From the NCBI RefSeq assembly GCF_018861735.1, contig NZ_JAHLEB010000001.1, positions 124,001 to 188,000 on the forward strand: a stretch of 64,000 nt of DNA, written 5' to 3'. Positions within the stretch are counted from its first letter, which is position 1. Each line of letters begins with the position of its first letter. The stretch comes from Clostridium lacusfryxellense. Lineage in GTDB: Bacteria; Bacillota; Clostridia; Clostridiales; Clostridiaceae. This document shows positions 44,159 to 53,429 of this stretch, in pieces. Position numbers and translations under genes: made by a program. A model generated the notes under the pieces. That model was not told the DNA's origin and searched no databases. It worked only from the letters and a program-made list of their open reading frames with translations.

Positions 44159-44749
44159 ATGGATAAATTAGACTTGATAGAACACTTCCAGCTGGGTGAT
44201 ATGTCAAGCTTTAGTGAACTTTATAAATTATATGCTAAGCGCGCACTGGGAACTGCTTATCTCATAGCAGGCCAAAAATCTCTTGCTGAGGATATCGTGC
44301 AGGAATCATTTATTCAATGCTTTCACTCTATAAAAGGATTAAAAAATATTGAAACCTTTGACGTATGGTTCTATAAAATAATAACTAGAACAGGTTGGAG
44401 GATGGTTTCTAAAAATAAAAGTAATTTACTCCTAGATGAACCAGAATCCATAGATACTATAATAGATTATAATTCCTTTGAGAAATTTAACTCTTGCGAC
44501 GCAAATATCACAATTTATGAATCCTTAGCAAAGCTTAATCTTTCCCTGAGAACAGTCATAGTTTTATATTATTTCAATGACATGACTATTAAAAATATCT
44601 CAAAAGTTCTTGGATGTTTTGAAGGAACCGTTAAATCTAGACTTCATAATGCAAAAAAACAGCTAAGACACATTATTGGAGAAGATGTAGAAGAACCTGT
44701 TGTTAAAACAAATTATGCTGAAAAGGAGTGCGTAGATCATGGAAAATAA
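44159..44749 (+). CDS. ECF sigma factor (second system)
   Basis: 196 residues, SD AAAGGAGAG. Region 2 is SLAEDIVQESFIQCFHSIKGLKNIETFDVWFYKII. Region 4 is MTIKNISKVLGCFEGTVKSRLHNAKKQLR. The 3' end overlaps the next gene by 11 bases. Together they form a sigma/anti-sigma pair. Confidence 0.92.
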   Translation: MDKLDLIEHFQLGDMSSFSELYKLYAKRALGTAYLIAGQKSLAEDIVQESFIQCFHSIKGLKNIETFDVWFYKIITRTGWRMVSKNKSNLLLDEPESIDTIIDYNSFEKFNSCDANITIYESLAKLNLSLRTVIVLYYFNDMTIKNISKVLGCFEGTVKSRLHNAKKQLRHIIGEDVEEPVVKTNYAEKECVDHGK

Positions 44750-45668
44750 GCAAGACTTTGAAGAAAGAATTAGAAAGGAATTAAAATTAAAAGGCAATGA
44801 ACTATGCCCATCTGATGAATTGTACTCTAGAATTATAAATGATGTTGTAAATAATAAGAAAGGAAATTTTACAATGTTTAAAAATAGAATTTCAAATATT
44901 GGAGGTAAAAGATTATCAATAGCCATTTTGTGTGCTTTTATGATACTTAGTATTGTTTCTTTTAGCACCTCAAATAATCTAAAAGCATTTGCTACAGAAA
45001 CAATAAACCACATAAAAACTATCTTTGTGTTAGATGAAGAAAATAAAGTAGTAGAAAAGGCTGCTGACACCACGTTTATGGTGCAGTCAACGTCAAAAAA
45101 TACAATCTTAAGTGATAATGAACTCACAAAGAAAGTTGGCTATCAAGTTTTTTTTCCAAAAGTCCTTTGTAACGAAATGAAGCTTACTGATAAATCCGAA
45201 TCAATTCGCATAAATAAAATGCCCTATACAGATGGTCAAAATCTTCAACCTAGTATGCTTAAGGCCATTGATGATGAAACTGTGTTTAAGAGCTTAACTG
45301 CCTATGAACCAACAAGAGGTGTTAATGCAGAATATATTAATGATAAAACCCAATTATATATTTCTATTATACCTATTTCAGCAAAAATAAATAAAGATCT
45401 TTTCTCTTCGCCCTCAACAAAAGTAGATTTAAATGGTACAGTAGGCTATTGGTATGAAGCACCAGTCCTATCATATCCATATATAAAGAATAATGGTATC
45501 ACTCAAAATGATATGACTAAGCGACCAAAGGTTATTAAAACTGTACATACACTTTTCTGGTCTTCAAATGGAATTTTTTATGCAATGGGTTTTTTCACAG
45601 AGAATGAACCTTCAATGGATGAAACAGTGGCTATCGCAAAATCCTTTATAAAACAATCTACAAAATGA
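44739..45668 (+). CDS. membrane anti-sigma factor, DUF4367-like
   Basis: 309 residues, SD AAAAGGAG. A short cytoplasmic N-terminus, one membrane helix about 68-88 (LSIAILCAFMILSIVSFSTS), and an extracytoplasmic domain of about 220 residues with GYQVFFPKVLCNEMKL and HTLFWSSNGIFYAMGFFTE, resembling DUF4367. It probably senses a cell-surface condition and binds the sigma factor encoded upstream. Confidence 0.8.
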   Translation: MENKQDFEERIRKELKLKGNELCPSDELYSRIINDVVNNKKGNFTMFKNRISNIGGKRLSIAILCAFMILSIVSFSTSNNLKAFATETINHIKTIFVLDEENKVVEKAADTTFMVQSTSKNTILSDNELTKKVGYQVFFPKVLCNEMKLTDKSESIRINKMPYTDGQNLQPSMLKAIDDETVFKSLTAYEPTRGVNAEYINDKTQLYISIIPISAKINKDLFSSPSTKVDLNGTVGYWYEAPVLSYPYIKNNGITQNDMTKRPKVIKTVHTLFWSSNGIFYAMGFFTENEPSMDETVAIAKSFIKQSTK

Positions 45669-45755
45669 TAAAAGAATTTGCTATTAGAGTATACATTTAG
45701 TTATCCAGCATATATATTAAATATTATGTATTCTGGAGGGATCAATATAAAAAAT

Positions 45756-46901
45756 ATGATAATACCAAATTTTTGGGATATGCATTTAGCTTATAAAGAA
45801 AAACCTCAAATAAGTAAAAAGAATTTAAACGATGATGAATTATTAAAAATTGAGGCTAAGAAAACTAAAGAAACCCGTATAAAACTTGGGCTTCATGGTA
45901 TTGTAGGTGATCTCCAGTATGTTCTTATAAATGCTGAATTCCAGACACAGGAAGAGGTTTTAAAGGATTTTTTAAGATATACAGGCCATGATTTATACTC
46001 TGCGATGGAAAATGAGTATCAAAAAATATTCGTATTAAAGAATACGGCCACAAGCTCCGCGGACGTTTTAATAAAAGCTAGAAAAAAAGGTGAAAATCCT
46101 TATCTAGATTTTAATATTCATCCTAGTACTAAGCATTTACCAAACACAAGGCTAGAAGCTTTTGTATTTAAATGTAGTAATGTTAAGAAATATTATGAAA
46201 TTCAAAAATCAAGAGGAGTTAATTTTTTAACTGATAACATAATTGAAACTGATAACTATTACTATATTCAAACCATACCTTCAAGTTTCACAGGATTTTC
46301 ATATGGATTAATAGAATGGAAAAATATAGTTGGAAATTACTCGGATAAAGGATTTACTTTATTAAATTTAGATTTTAAGAAACCTTCAGACGACTATGTT
46401 AATAACATTAAGGCTCTTGACCATGCTGCTACAAGAGTATTGGCAAAGGATAGAGATGCGGCAATACTCGAACTTATGGAGCTAACTAATTACAATTTTG
46501 ATTTTGCTATATATGTGAAATCCATGAATTCTATTACATCAGTGGCAAGAGTTATAGATGGACAATTTGCTATGGTATTCACCTCTGGAATTAAGCCTTA
46601 TGTATCTGATGAAGGATCAGGACCTACTGAAAGATTTGTACATTATTATGGTTCAAGAGTGCATCATCTTGCTTTCAATACAGAACATATTGAATATACT
46701 TTTGAAATGCTAAAGAAAAATGGAATGGACTTTTTAATAAAATTAGTAGGTTCTCCTCGAGAAGGTTTAAAACAAACTTTTAGTTACCCATCTAAAAACA
46801 CATTCTTAATAAATGAATATATCTACAGATACAATGGTTTTGATGGATTCTTTACAAAAGAAAATGTAGCGGATTTAACTGGTGCAACTTCAAAGCAATA
46901 A
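45756..46901 (+). CDS. HPPD-like VOC dioxygenase homologue
   Basis: Open from 45678, but the ribosome site GGAGGG lies at 45735-45740, so ATG 45756 (381 residues) or a non-standard ATA 45747 are the likely starts. The C-terminal half strongly resembles 4-hydroxyphenylpyruvate dioxygenase: ALDHAATRV (metal His), NYNFDFAIYVKSMNSITSVA, MVFTSGIKPYV, SRVHHLAFNTEHIEYTF (metal His), KQTFSYPSKNTFLINEYI (metal Glu), YNGFDGFFTKENV. The 2-His-1-Glu triad is intact. Such enzymes need O2, which is surprising in an anaerobe. The substrate may not be hydroxyphenylpyruvate. Confidence 0.75.
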   Translation: MIIPNFWDMHLAYKEKPQISKKNLNDDELLKIEAKKTKETRIKLGLHGIVGDLQYVLINAEFQTQEEVLKDFLRYTGHDLYSAMENEYQKIFVLKNTATSSADVLIKARKKGENPYLDFNIHPSTKHLPNTRLEAFVFKCSNVKKYYEIQKSRGVNFLTDNIIETDNYYYIQTIPSSFTGFSYGLIEWKNIVGNYSDKGFTLLNLDFKKPSDDYVNNIKALDHAATRVLAKDRDAAILELMELTNYNFDFAIYVKSMNSITSVARVIDGQFAMVFTSGIKPYVSDEGSGPTERFVHYYGSRVHHLAFNTEHIEYTFEMLKKNGMDFLIKLVGSPREGLKQTFSYPSKNTFLINEYIYRYNGFDGFFTKENVADLTGATSKQ

Positions 46902-46954
46902 TTATATCTTGTGGTTATTTGAGATAAACCGTAAATGCGTCAGGGCTAATTATA

Positions 46955-46991
46955 GAAAAATACCACCATACATTCACTATGTACGGTGGCA
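46955..46991 (-). terminator. terminator of the nitroreductase gene
   Basis: CCACCATACAT (46963-46973) / ATGTACGGTGG (46979-46989), one mismatch. The T run is on the minus strand. Confidence 0.8.
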
Positions 46992-47000
46992 TTCCATTTT

Positions 47001-47843
47001 TTATTCCCTTATCCAAGAAAAAACATACTCCATATTCTCAGGCAACTCTAGATTCGGCTTAGATGTCGTATTAAAATGACCTTTAATATTTTTTTCTTTA
47101 AGTGAAAAATCAAAGTGTGCTGCGGCAATACCCATATCTACTCTTTGGATATCGTAGGGGAATCTATCGCTATATCCAGGTTCTTTATATTCATAAAAAT
47201 GGAAATCGCCATCTTTAAGAAGTATTCTCCACGGCTGTTTATTTGATGCTGATGGTGCTAAACGAACCATTTCTAGTGGAAAGGCAAGACTACCAGCTTC
47301 TTCACTCGAAAGAGGAGACTTAAAATCATTTTTATAAAATAATTGATCCCAGTCTTTACGTTTATCTGCTTGAATCATTGTTCTCATTTCTATCTCTTTT
47401 TCATGCTTATTGGCAGCGGCATATCCATAAGGTGTTATGATTGGGAATAATTCTCCTTCTTTAATCTTCATAGCATCTGCAAAGCCCGCGCGGTCGAAGG
47501 TTCCTCCGAGCCAACAAGTTCCAAGACCAAGATGTTCTAAATAAAGAATTACTGCTTCCAATTCATAGCCCAATGCTTCGAGTGCCATTGGTTCTAATTT
47601 AATAGTTGTTCCAATGTATTGCTTTGCTCCTTTAATAACGCCGTAGGTTCCAAGTTTTTCTTTGTTTTTTATGTCATTGTCATCAAGATAGTGAAAATTG
47701 ACTTTATTTCCAAATGGATTATCCAAAGAATCAATAAAAGATTCAATAGCTTTTCTTTTAACCGGTTCAATTTCTCTTTCTACATAGTTTCGTACACTGT
47801 ACCTTTTTTTCACTACATCTTCAATTGAAAAATCAATATTCAT
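47001..47843 (-). CDS. nitroreductase-family protein (TM1586-like)
   Basis: 280 residues. Two nitroreductase-like lobes: KKRYSVRNYVEREIEP at the start (FMN-binding RxSxR-type), ILYLEHLGLGTCWLGGTFDRAGF, and a second half with LEMVRLAPSASNKQPWRILL. This double arrangement is typical of putative TM nitroreductases (PF14512-like) in clostridia. FMN-dependent reduction of an unknown substrate is likely. Confidence 0.85.
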   Translation of the reverse strand: MNIDFSIEDVVKKRYSVRNYVEREIEPVKRKAIESFIDSLDNPFGNKVNFHYLDDNDIKNKEKLGTYGVIKGAKQYIGTTIKLEPMALEALGYELEAVILYLEHLGLGTCWLGGTFDRAGFADAMKIKEGELFPIITPYGYAAANKHEKEIEMRTMIQADKRKDWDQLFYKNDFKSPLSSEEAGSLAFPLEMVRLAPSASNKQPWRILLKDGDFHFYEYKEPGYSDRFPYDIQRVDMGIAAAHFDFSLKEKNIKGHFNTTSKPNLELPENMEYVFSWIRE

Positions 47844-48058
47844 TTATTATACCTCTTATAAAATATATTTAGGTTATCAAAGGAAACCTATAATCCTTTC
47901 TAATAATGCGATGCATCAATTAATATCAATTGCATTCAATTACATTGTATACAATTGATAATGAGTTGTCAATAAAAAGAATACTCTTTTTTATTTTGCC
48001 GGGTAAATGATGAATTTAAAACAATATGTTAAATTATAGAGGTATAGACTTACACTCC

Positions 48059-48799
48059 CTAATCTCCACTCATAAATTTCACTATAGATTTTCCTATAAT
48101 ATTTTGCTGCTCATCTCTTGTTATAGTCGCTATATTGTCACCCTTTTGGAATCCATACCAACCATTTTGAGAATGATTACCTCCATTGATAGGAATCCAT
48201 TTTGTACTTGTTGGCAATAATTTTTTAGATTCATCAATCTTATCTTTTCCGATGAATCCATCTTTAGTTCCATACATTGATAAAACATTTACTTTACTTG
48301 ATGATAGATCGTTTTTCTGTTGCGGATATGATGCTAAGAGTATTAAACCATTAATTTTATCTTGGTTTTTGTATGCAAATTGTGCTGCCATAACCCCGCC
48401 AAGGGAATGACCAGCTATATACCACTGCTTAATTTTTGGATGGTTTTCTATTACCTTTTCAGCTTTATTAGGAGAAAGTACAGCTAGGTTCAAGGGCATT
48501 GGTACAATTACAACTAAAAAACCAGACTCCGCTACGGTCGCGGCTAGTGGTGCATAAGCCTCAGGTGAAACTTTCCCACCTGGATATATAATTAAACCTT
48601 TGGTAATTATTTTGTTTTTAGCAGTATATTCAATCCAAGGCGAACCTTTATATTCAACCTTATCATTTGAACGCAACATACTTTTAGCTTCTGGCATAGC
48701 TCTATAATAATCGTTTGTATATATTGCAATTATTGTAACTATTATTATTGGAATTATAAACAGACAATATTTCCACTTTTTCTTGATAAAGATTTTCAT
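48059..48799 (-). CDS. membrane-anchored alpha/beta hydrolase
   Basis: 246 residues, SD GAGGAGGG. N-terminal membrane anchor about 8-27 (WKYCLFIIPIIIVTIIAIYT). Hydrolase core: GLIIYPGGKVSPEAYAPLA, nucleophile Ser in IAGHSLGGVMAA, acid Asp in MYGTKDGFIG, His in NGGNHSQNGWYG. Close to the dienelactone-hydrolase-like alpha/beta hydrolase family 5. Extracellular side likely. Substrate unknown. Confidence 0.85.
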   Translation of the reverse strand: MKIFIKKKWKYCLFIIPIIIVTIIAIYTNDYYRAMPEAKSMLRSNDKVEYKGSPWIEYTAKNKIITKGLIIYPGGKVSPEAYAPLAATVAESGFLVVIVPMPLNLAVLSPNKAEKVIENHPKIKQWYIAGHSLGGVMAAQFAYKNQDKINGLILLASYPQQKNDLSSSKVNVLSMYGTKDGFIGKDKIDESKKLLPTSTKWIPINGGNHSQNGWYGFQKGDNIATITRDEQQNIIGKSIVKFMSGD

Positions 48800-48966
48800 A
48801 TTGTATCCCTCCTCATAAATAGATTACTCTATTTTATAATATTCACTACTGAAAGTTGTGTAACAGTTATTCCTAAATCTAAAAAAACGATATTTATATT
48901 TATGGTATATTTAAGTAAATAAGAGTAAGATTATAGTTAATAACAAGATAGGAAGGTGATTTAATA

Positions 48967-49755
48967 ATGTCACAAGAAACATACGTAAAAGTTCTAAAAA
49001 CTTTCACTGTGATCAGTTTTATTCTCATGGTTACTGTTAATGCATTAGCAAACATTTTACCCATTAATGGTATAACAACTGGTGGAGTTTCAGATTCATA
49101 TCCTAATCTATTTGCACCTGCTGGAATTACCTTTGCAATATGGGGAGTAATATACCTATTGCTCGCTGGATTTGTAGTTTATCAACTGGGCCTTTTTAAG
49201 GGGGCTGATACTAAAGCTATAGTTAAGCTTATTGGCGGTTATTTTATTATATCTTCAATAGCCAATGCGGCCTCGATATTCAGTTGGCAGTATAAGATCA
49301 TTCCACTTTCCATGGTTTTAATGATTATAATACTGATTTGTTTAATTAAAATCAATATCAAAATAAACTCCACACAACTAAGCATGAAGGAAAAATTATT
49401 TGTAAAACTTCCTTTCAGCGTTTATTTTGGGTGGATTACTGTAGCAACAATAGCTAATGCCACCACACTGTTTGTTAGTATAGGCTGGAATGGTTGGGGC
49501 ATATCTGAACAAATTTGGACAATAGTTATTTTATTTGTTGGCCTTATTATTGGTATGATTACAACATTAAAAAATAAAGATATCCCATATGGCATAGTTA
49601 TATTTTGGGCTTATTTAGGTATACTTATCAAACATGTTTCCTCAAGTGGGTTTGCTGGTAAATATCCTGGAATTATCACTACGCTAATAATTTCATTAGT
49701 TGTTATTTTCATAAACATATTATATGTTGCAAAGAAGGTAAGAAATATTGTTTAA
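48967..49755 (+). CDS. TspO-related tryptophan-rich membrane protein
   Basis: 262 residues, about eight hydrophobic segments. NLFAPAGITFAIWGVIYLLL carries the P-x-FxxW/IWGxIY pattern of TspO/MBR-related proteins. It is longer than classical five-helix TspO (about 160). TspO binds porphyrins; the role of long Firmicutes forms is unknown. SD GGAAGGTG. Confidence 0.65.
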   Translation: MSQETYVKVLKTFTVISFILMVTVNALANILPINGITTGGVSDSYPNLFAPAGITFAIWGVIYLLLAGFVVYQLGLFKGADTKAIVKLIGGYFIISSIANAASIFSWQYKIIPLSMVLMIIILICLIKINIKINSTQLSMKEKLFVKLPFSVYFGWITVATIANATTLFVSIGWNGWGISEQIWTIVILFVGLIIGMITTLKNKDIPYGIVIFWAYLGILIKHVSSSGFAGKYPGIITTLIISLVVIFINILYVAKKVRNIV

Positions 49756-49819
49756 CTGCTATTATAATAACACAATTATAATATAGTTTAACATATCTAG
49801 TTAGAAATGGAGTGATAAT

Positions 49820-50530
49820 ATGAAAAATTCAATAGCGGTACTTAATAGTATAAAAGGTGGATTAATTGTATCCTGCCAGGCACTCGAGGATGAACCTTTG
49901 CATAGTTCCAATATAATGATGCATATGGCAAAAGCAGCTCTTATGGGTGGAGCAGTTGGTATTAGGGCAAATTCTCCAAATGATTGTTCTGAGATTAAAC
50001 AAAATGTTGATTTACCTATGATAGCAATTTATAAGAAGGTTTATGGTAATTGTAATGTTTTTATAACACCTACAATTGAAGAAGTTAAAAAATTACTATT
50101 TATTAATCCAGAGATTATTGCAGTTGATGCTACAAATAGAGCTAGACCAGATGGTAAAATACTTAAAGAGTTTTTTATGGAAATAAAACAAGTATACCGT
50201 GGACTCATAATGGCAGATGTCTCAAATGTTGAAGAGGGCATAGAAGCTGAAAAAATAGGCTTCGATATTGTATCAACAACTCTTTGTGGTTATACAAATT
50301 ATACGTTAGATAAACCAAAACCAAATATTGACTTAATAAAAAAATTAAAAGAAGTATTAAAGATACCAATTATTGCAGAAGGAAATGTTGACTCGCCAGA
50401 AAATGCTGTAAAATGTTTGGATGCAGGGGCCTATGCTGTAGTTGTAGGTGCAGCTATTACTAGACCACAACTAATTACTAAGAAATTTGTTGACACTATT
50501 AATTTTACTAATAAAACCACAACTAATTAA
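49820..50530 (+). CDS. nanE: NanE, N-acetylmannosamine-6-phosphate 2-epimerase
   Basis: 236 residues, SD TGGAGTG. TIM-barrel enzyme converting ManNAc-6-P to GlcNAc-6-P in sialic acid catabolism. Signatures are [63 protein letters not shown] and [13 protein letters not shown]...VVGAAITRP. No other nan gene is in the window. Confidence 0.93.
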   Translation: MKNSIAVLNSIKGGLIVSCQALEDEPLHSSNIMMHMAKAALMGGAVGIRANSPNDCSEIKQNVDLPMIAIYKKVYGNCNVFITPTIEEVKKLLFINPEIIAVDATNRARPDGKILKEFFMEIKQVYRGLIMADVSNVEEGIEAEKIGFDIVSTTLCGYTNYTLDKPKPNIDLIKKLKEVLKIPIIAEGNVDSPENAVKCLDAGAYAVVVGAAITRPQLITKKFVDTINFTNKTTTN

Positions 50531-50545
50531 TTAGCTGTGGTTTTA
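50513..50545. terminator. terminator between nanE and thiH
   Basis: AAAACCACA (from 50513) / TGTGGTTTT (to 50544) enclosing self-complementary CTAATTAATTAG. Symmetric, so it can act for both convergent transcripts. Confidence 0.85.
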
Positions 50546-50567
50546 AGGTTAAGATATTACCAATATT

Positions 50568-51725
50568 TTATACATATATATAATCACTCATAACTGATTG
50601 AAGACCATGACTTTCAATTACATCAGATATTTCTGATACTGTTCGCTCATCCGAAATCTCAAATTGTTCATCACCTTTAGCATCTTCGTTATCACTATGA
50701 CCTCCTATTCCAACTGAAACTCCAGCTGAAATTTTAGTTGCTGCAAGCCCAATTACATTATCACGAAAACCAGCACGTTCACGGGTTGATATAGTAATGT
50801 TTGCAAAAGGAATAAATATTCTATATGCAGTGATTATCTGTAGAAGCTGCCTCTCATGTACATCCTTTGGATTAATTTTATCATTATTGATTATTGGACG
50901 TAACCTTGGACATGAAAGAGCAATTTCAGCATGTGGATACTTCCGTTGAAGGAGGTATGCATGAAGTCCTGTTGCAAAAGCATCCTTTCGAAAATCATCT
51001 AGTCCCAGAAGTGCAGCAAATCCAACACCGCGCATACCACCTTTTAAGGCTCTTTCCTGTGAGTTAAAACGATAAGGGAAAACACGTTTGTGCCCCTCTA
51101 AATGTAATGTTTCATATTTATCTGCATTATATGTTTCCTGGAATACAGTAACAAAATCTGCACCACATTCATGAACATATGCGTATTCATCTGAGTTCAT
51201 TGGATATACTTCAAGACCAACTACCTTAAAATATTTTCTAGCTATTTTGCATGCTTCACCAATATACTCAACATCAGACATACTACGACTTTCACCAGTG
51301 AGAATCAATATTTCTTGTAGTCCAGTTTTAGCAATACATAACATTTCTTTTTCTATTTCATCTGCATTAAGTCTTGCACGTTTAATTTTATTGTAGCAGT
51401 TAAAACCACAATAAATACAATAGTTTTCACAATAATTAGAAATATAAATTGGAGTAAACACATAAACTGAATTACCAAAATGCTTATGTGTTTCTACTTT
51501 AGCACGCTTAGCCATGTCCTCAAGAAAAGGAAATGCTGCAGGAGATAATAAAGCTGCAAAATCTTCACTATCTAATACGTCTTTATTAAGAGCACTAAGC
51601 ACATTGTTGGCTGTATATTTTTTAGAATCATATTCCTGCATTTTTGAGATAACTTGATCCATAACACTAGATTCAATTACCTCCATACCTTCCATATACT
51701 TCATATGATCAACACGTTCTTCCAT
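50568..51725 (-). CDS. thiH: ThiH, 2-iminoacetate synthase (radical SAM)
   Basis: 385 residues, SD AAGGAGGAG. The radical SAM cluster CENYCIYCGF is CX3CX2C, with the BATS-domain end RECEIVED as FANITISTRERAGFRDNVIGLAATKISAGVSVGIGG. ThiH cleaves tyrosine to dehydroglycine and p-cresol for thiazole formation, the anaerobic alternative to ThiO. It follows thiG by 14 bases. Confidence 0.95.
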   Translation of the reverse strand: MEERVDHMKYMEGMEVIESSVMDQVISKMQEYDSKKYTANNVLSALNKDVLDSEDFAALLSPAAFPFLEDMAKRAKVETHKHFGNSVYVFTPIYISNYCENYCIYCGFNCYNKIKRARLNADEIEKEMLCIAKTGLQEILILTGESRSMSDVEYIGEACKIARKYFKVVGLEVYPMNSDEYAYVHECGADFVTVFQETYNADKYETLHLEGHKRVFPYRFNSQERALKGGMRGVGFAALLGLDDFRKDAFATGLHAYLLQRKYPHAEIALSCPRLRPIINNDKINPKDVHERQLLQIITAYRIFIPFANITISTRERAGFRDNVIGLAATKISAGVSVGIGGHSDNEDAKGDEQFEISDERTVSEISDVIESHGLQSVMSDYIYV

Positions 51726-51739
51726 TTATAATCTCCTCC

Positions 51740-52516
51740 TTAATCTTCAATAAATCCAGTTAATGGTGATGAAGCCGAGGCACCGTTATAAATTACACTA
51801 CCAAGCCCTGAAAGATATGCGCCTCTTCCTGCTTCTATTGCCTTTTTAAAAGCATTCGCCATAGCTGGAATATTACCGGCGGTCGCAATTGCAGTATTAG
51901 CCATAATGGCGCTAACTCCCATTTCCATAGCTTCACAGGCCTGAGATGGCCTCCCGATTCCTGCATCTACAATGATTGGAAGTTCAATTTCATCAACTAA
52001 AATTTTTATAAAATCACGTGTACATAATCCTTTGTTTGATCCAATAGGTGATGCAAGTGGCATAATAGCTGCAGCTCCTGCATTTACCATATCTCTTGCA
52101 ACATTTAAATCTGGATACATATAAGGCATTACTATAAAGCCCTCTTTTGCAAGAATCTCGCAAGCTTTTAATGTTTCATAATTATCTGGTAGCAGGTATT
52201 TTGAATCACGAATAACTTCAATTTTAATAAAATCTCCACATCCAATCTCTCGCGCTAGACGTGCAATACGAACTGCTTCCTGAGCATTACGAGCCCCTGA
52301 TGTATTTGGAAGTAATGTAACATTTTTAGGTATGTAATCCAAAATATTAGCGCTACCGCCCAAATTAGCACGACGTAATGCTAAAGTAATAATCTGCGCA
52401 CCAGCATTTTCAACAGCTGCATTTATTAAATCAAGTGAATATTTTCCAGATCCTAATATAAATCGAGAATCAAATTCATGTCCACCTATAATAAGTTTAT
52501 CAATATTATTTTCCAT
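51740..52516 (-). CDS. thiG: ThiG, thiazole synthase
   Basis: 258 residues, SD AAAGGAG. TIM barrel: [58 protein letters not shown] with the Schiff-base Lys, [12 protein letters not shown] and [13 protein letters not shown]. It condenses DXP, dehydroglycine and ThiS-thiocarboxylate to the thiamine thiazole. Confidence 0.96.
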   Translation of the reverse strand: MENNIDKLIIGGHEFDSRFILGSGKYSLDLINAAVENAGAQIITLALRRANLGGSANILDYIPKNVTLLPNTSGARNAQEAVRIARLAREIGCGDFIKIEVIRDSKYLLPDNYETLKACEILAKEGFIVMPYMYPDLNVARDMVNAGAAAIMPLASPIGSNKGLCTRDFIKILVDEIELPIIVDAGIGRPSQACEAMEMGVSAIMANTAIATAGNIPAMANAFKKAIEAGRGAYLSGLGSVIYNGASASSPLTGFIED

Positions 52517-52615
52517 TTTTTATTCTCCTTTATTTTCCTAATCTTTCACTTTATACTTCTTCTATCCCGAGTATTAATCTTAAAAAAACGTATTTGCCTG
52601 ATTTGCATATTCAAA

Positions 52616-52813
52616 TCAGCCTCCGCCCATAAAACTCACAACTTCAATAACATCGCCGTCAGTTAATATTTTTTCATCATATTGAGTTTTTGACACAATA
52701 TAATCGTTGCATTCAACTGCAATACAAGGAATTATATAACCTTCTCGTGTTAGATAATCAGATAACCTCAAATTATCTGCATTTCTTATTTCAATGCCAT
52801 TTACGTGTATCAT
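52616..52813 (-). CDS. thiS: ThiS sulfur carrier
   Basis: 65 residues, SD GGGGGTGAG. Ubiquitin-like fold (IHVNGIEIRNADNLRLSDYL ... DGDVIEVVSFMGGG). The C-terminal glycines are the site of adenylation and thiocarboxylation. The adenylyltransferase ThiF, often in the operon, is not here and must be elsewhere. Confidence 0.93.
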   Translation of the reverse strand: MIHVNGIEIRNADNLRLSDYLTREGYIIPCIAVECNDYIVSKTQYDEKILTDGDVIEVVSFMGGG

Positions 52814-52840
52814 AATCTCACCCCCTAAAGTCTGGATACG

Positions 52841-52905
52841 ACAAAAAAAGGTCTCGCGAAGAATTACACCCGTGGTGGTGTACCCCTTCGCGAGACCTTA
52901 GTCAT
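52841..52905 (-). promoter_or_regulatory. leader hairpin / attenuator of thiSGH
   Basis: A 14-bp perfect stem (52848-52861 with 52886-52899) encloses a second stem of GGGTACACC-like and GGGTGTA sequence. On the minus strand it is followed by seven T residues (52842-52848 region), then 25 bases to the thiS ribosome site. It begins about 15 bases after the transcription start. It is not a TPP riboswitch: no CTGAGA or ACCTGA elements. Confidence 0.75.
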
Positions 52906-52918
52906 CACTCTTTAAAAC

Positions 52919-52947
52919 ATTGTACCAACATAATTATATAATGTCAA
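52919..52947 (-). promoter_or_regulatory. sigma-A promoter of thiSGH
   Basis: TTGACA (complement of 52942-52947), 17 bp, TACAAT (complement of 52919-52924). Confidence 0.85.
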
Positions 52948-53015
52948 CATACTAATAGATTTGATTCTTTTTCAAAAATTTTTAATAGTTATGTCTTTAA
53001 TACAAATTATACCCT

Positions 53016-53246
53016 TTATGATTTCATTAATTTATCAATTCTAGCCTGGTCAAAGCCCACAATAATCTTACCATTAATATCTATAACCGGAACACCTCTT
53101 TGACCCGATTTTTTAATCATTTCCATAGCAGCTTCTCTGTTTTTTGATACATCAACATCTTCAAATGCAAAATTTTTAGATCTTAGATAATCTTTTGTAA
53201 TAGTACACCATGGACATGAGGGAGTTGAATATACTTTTATTAACAT
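53016..53246 (-). CDS. glutaredoxin-like protein (CPWC)
   Basis: 76 residues, SD CAGGAGG. Thioredoxin fold with the redox motif CPWC (11-14), the cis-Pro region RGVPVIDINGK and a GFD end. Very like the NrdH/Uxx-star clostridial glutaredoxins. In C. pasteurianum a glutaredoxin-like Cp9 and a TrxR-like Cp34 together mimic AhpF and reduce a peroxiredoxin. The divergent flavoprotein gene here makes the same pairing likely. Confidence 0.88.
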   Translation of the reverse strand: MLIKVYSTPSCPWCTITKDYLRSKNFAFEDVDVSKNREAAMEMIKKSGQRGVPVIDINGKIIVGFDQARIDKLMKS

Positions 53247-53286
53247 AAATTACCTCCTGGAAAATTAATTTTTAGGTAAGTATTTG

Positions 53287-53332
53287 ATACCCCCTATAGG
53301 TATAATATATGCAATACATCCTAAAGGTGTAA
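53287..53332. promoter_or_regulatory. CsoR/CstR-like operator(s) between glutaredoxin and flavoprotein genes
   Basis: ATACCCCCTATAGGTAT (53287-53303) and weaker ATACATCCTAAAGGTGTAA (53314-53332). They resemble the ATACCCC-TA-GGGTAT sites of CsoR-family repressors sensing copper or persulfide. Both genes could be controlled together. No csoR gene is in the window. Confidence 0.5.
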
Positions 53333-53429
53333 CAAGTATCTAAAAAATAATTATTATATTGACTTAATTATATAATATATAAGATATTTTAGTAATTAAT
53401 GAATATATTTTGTAATGGAAGGTGATTTT

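Noticed and set aside
52815-52925. TPP riboswitch or T-box before thiS
   Set aside because: No CTGAGA, ACCTGA or T-box sequence; leader is only about 100 nt, mostly one hairpin.
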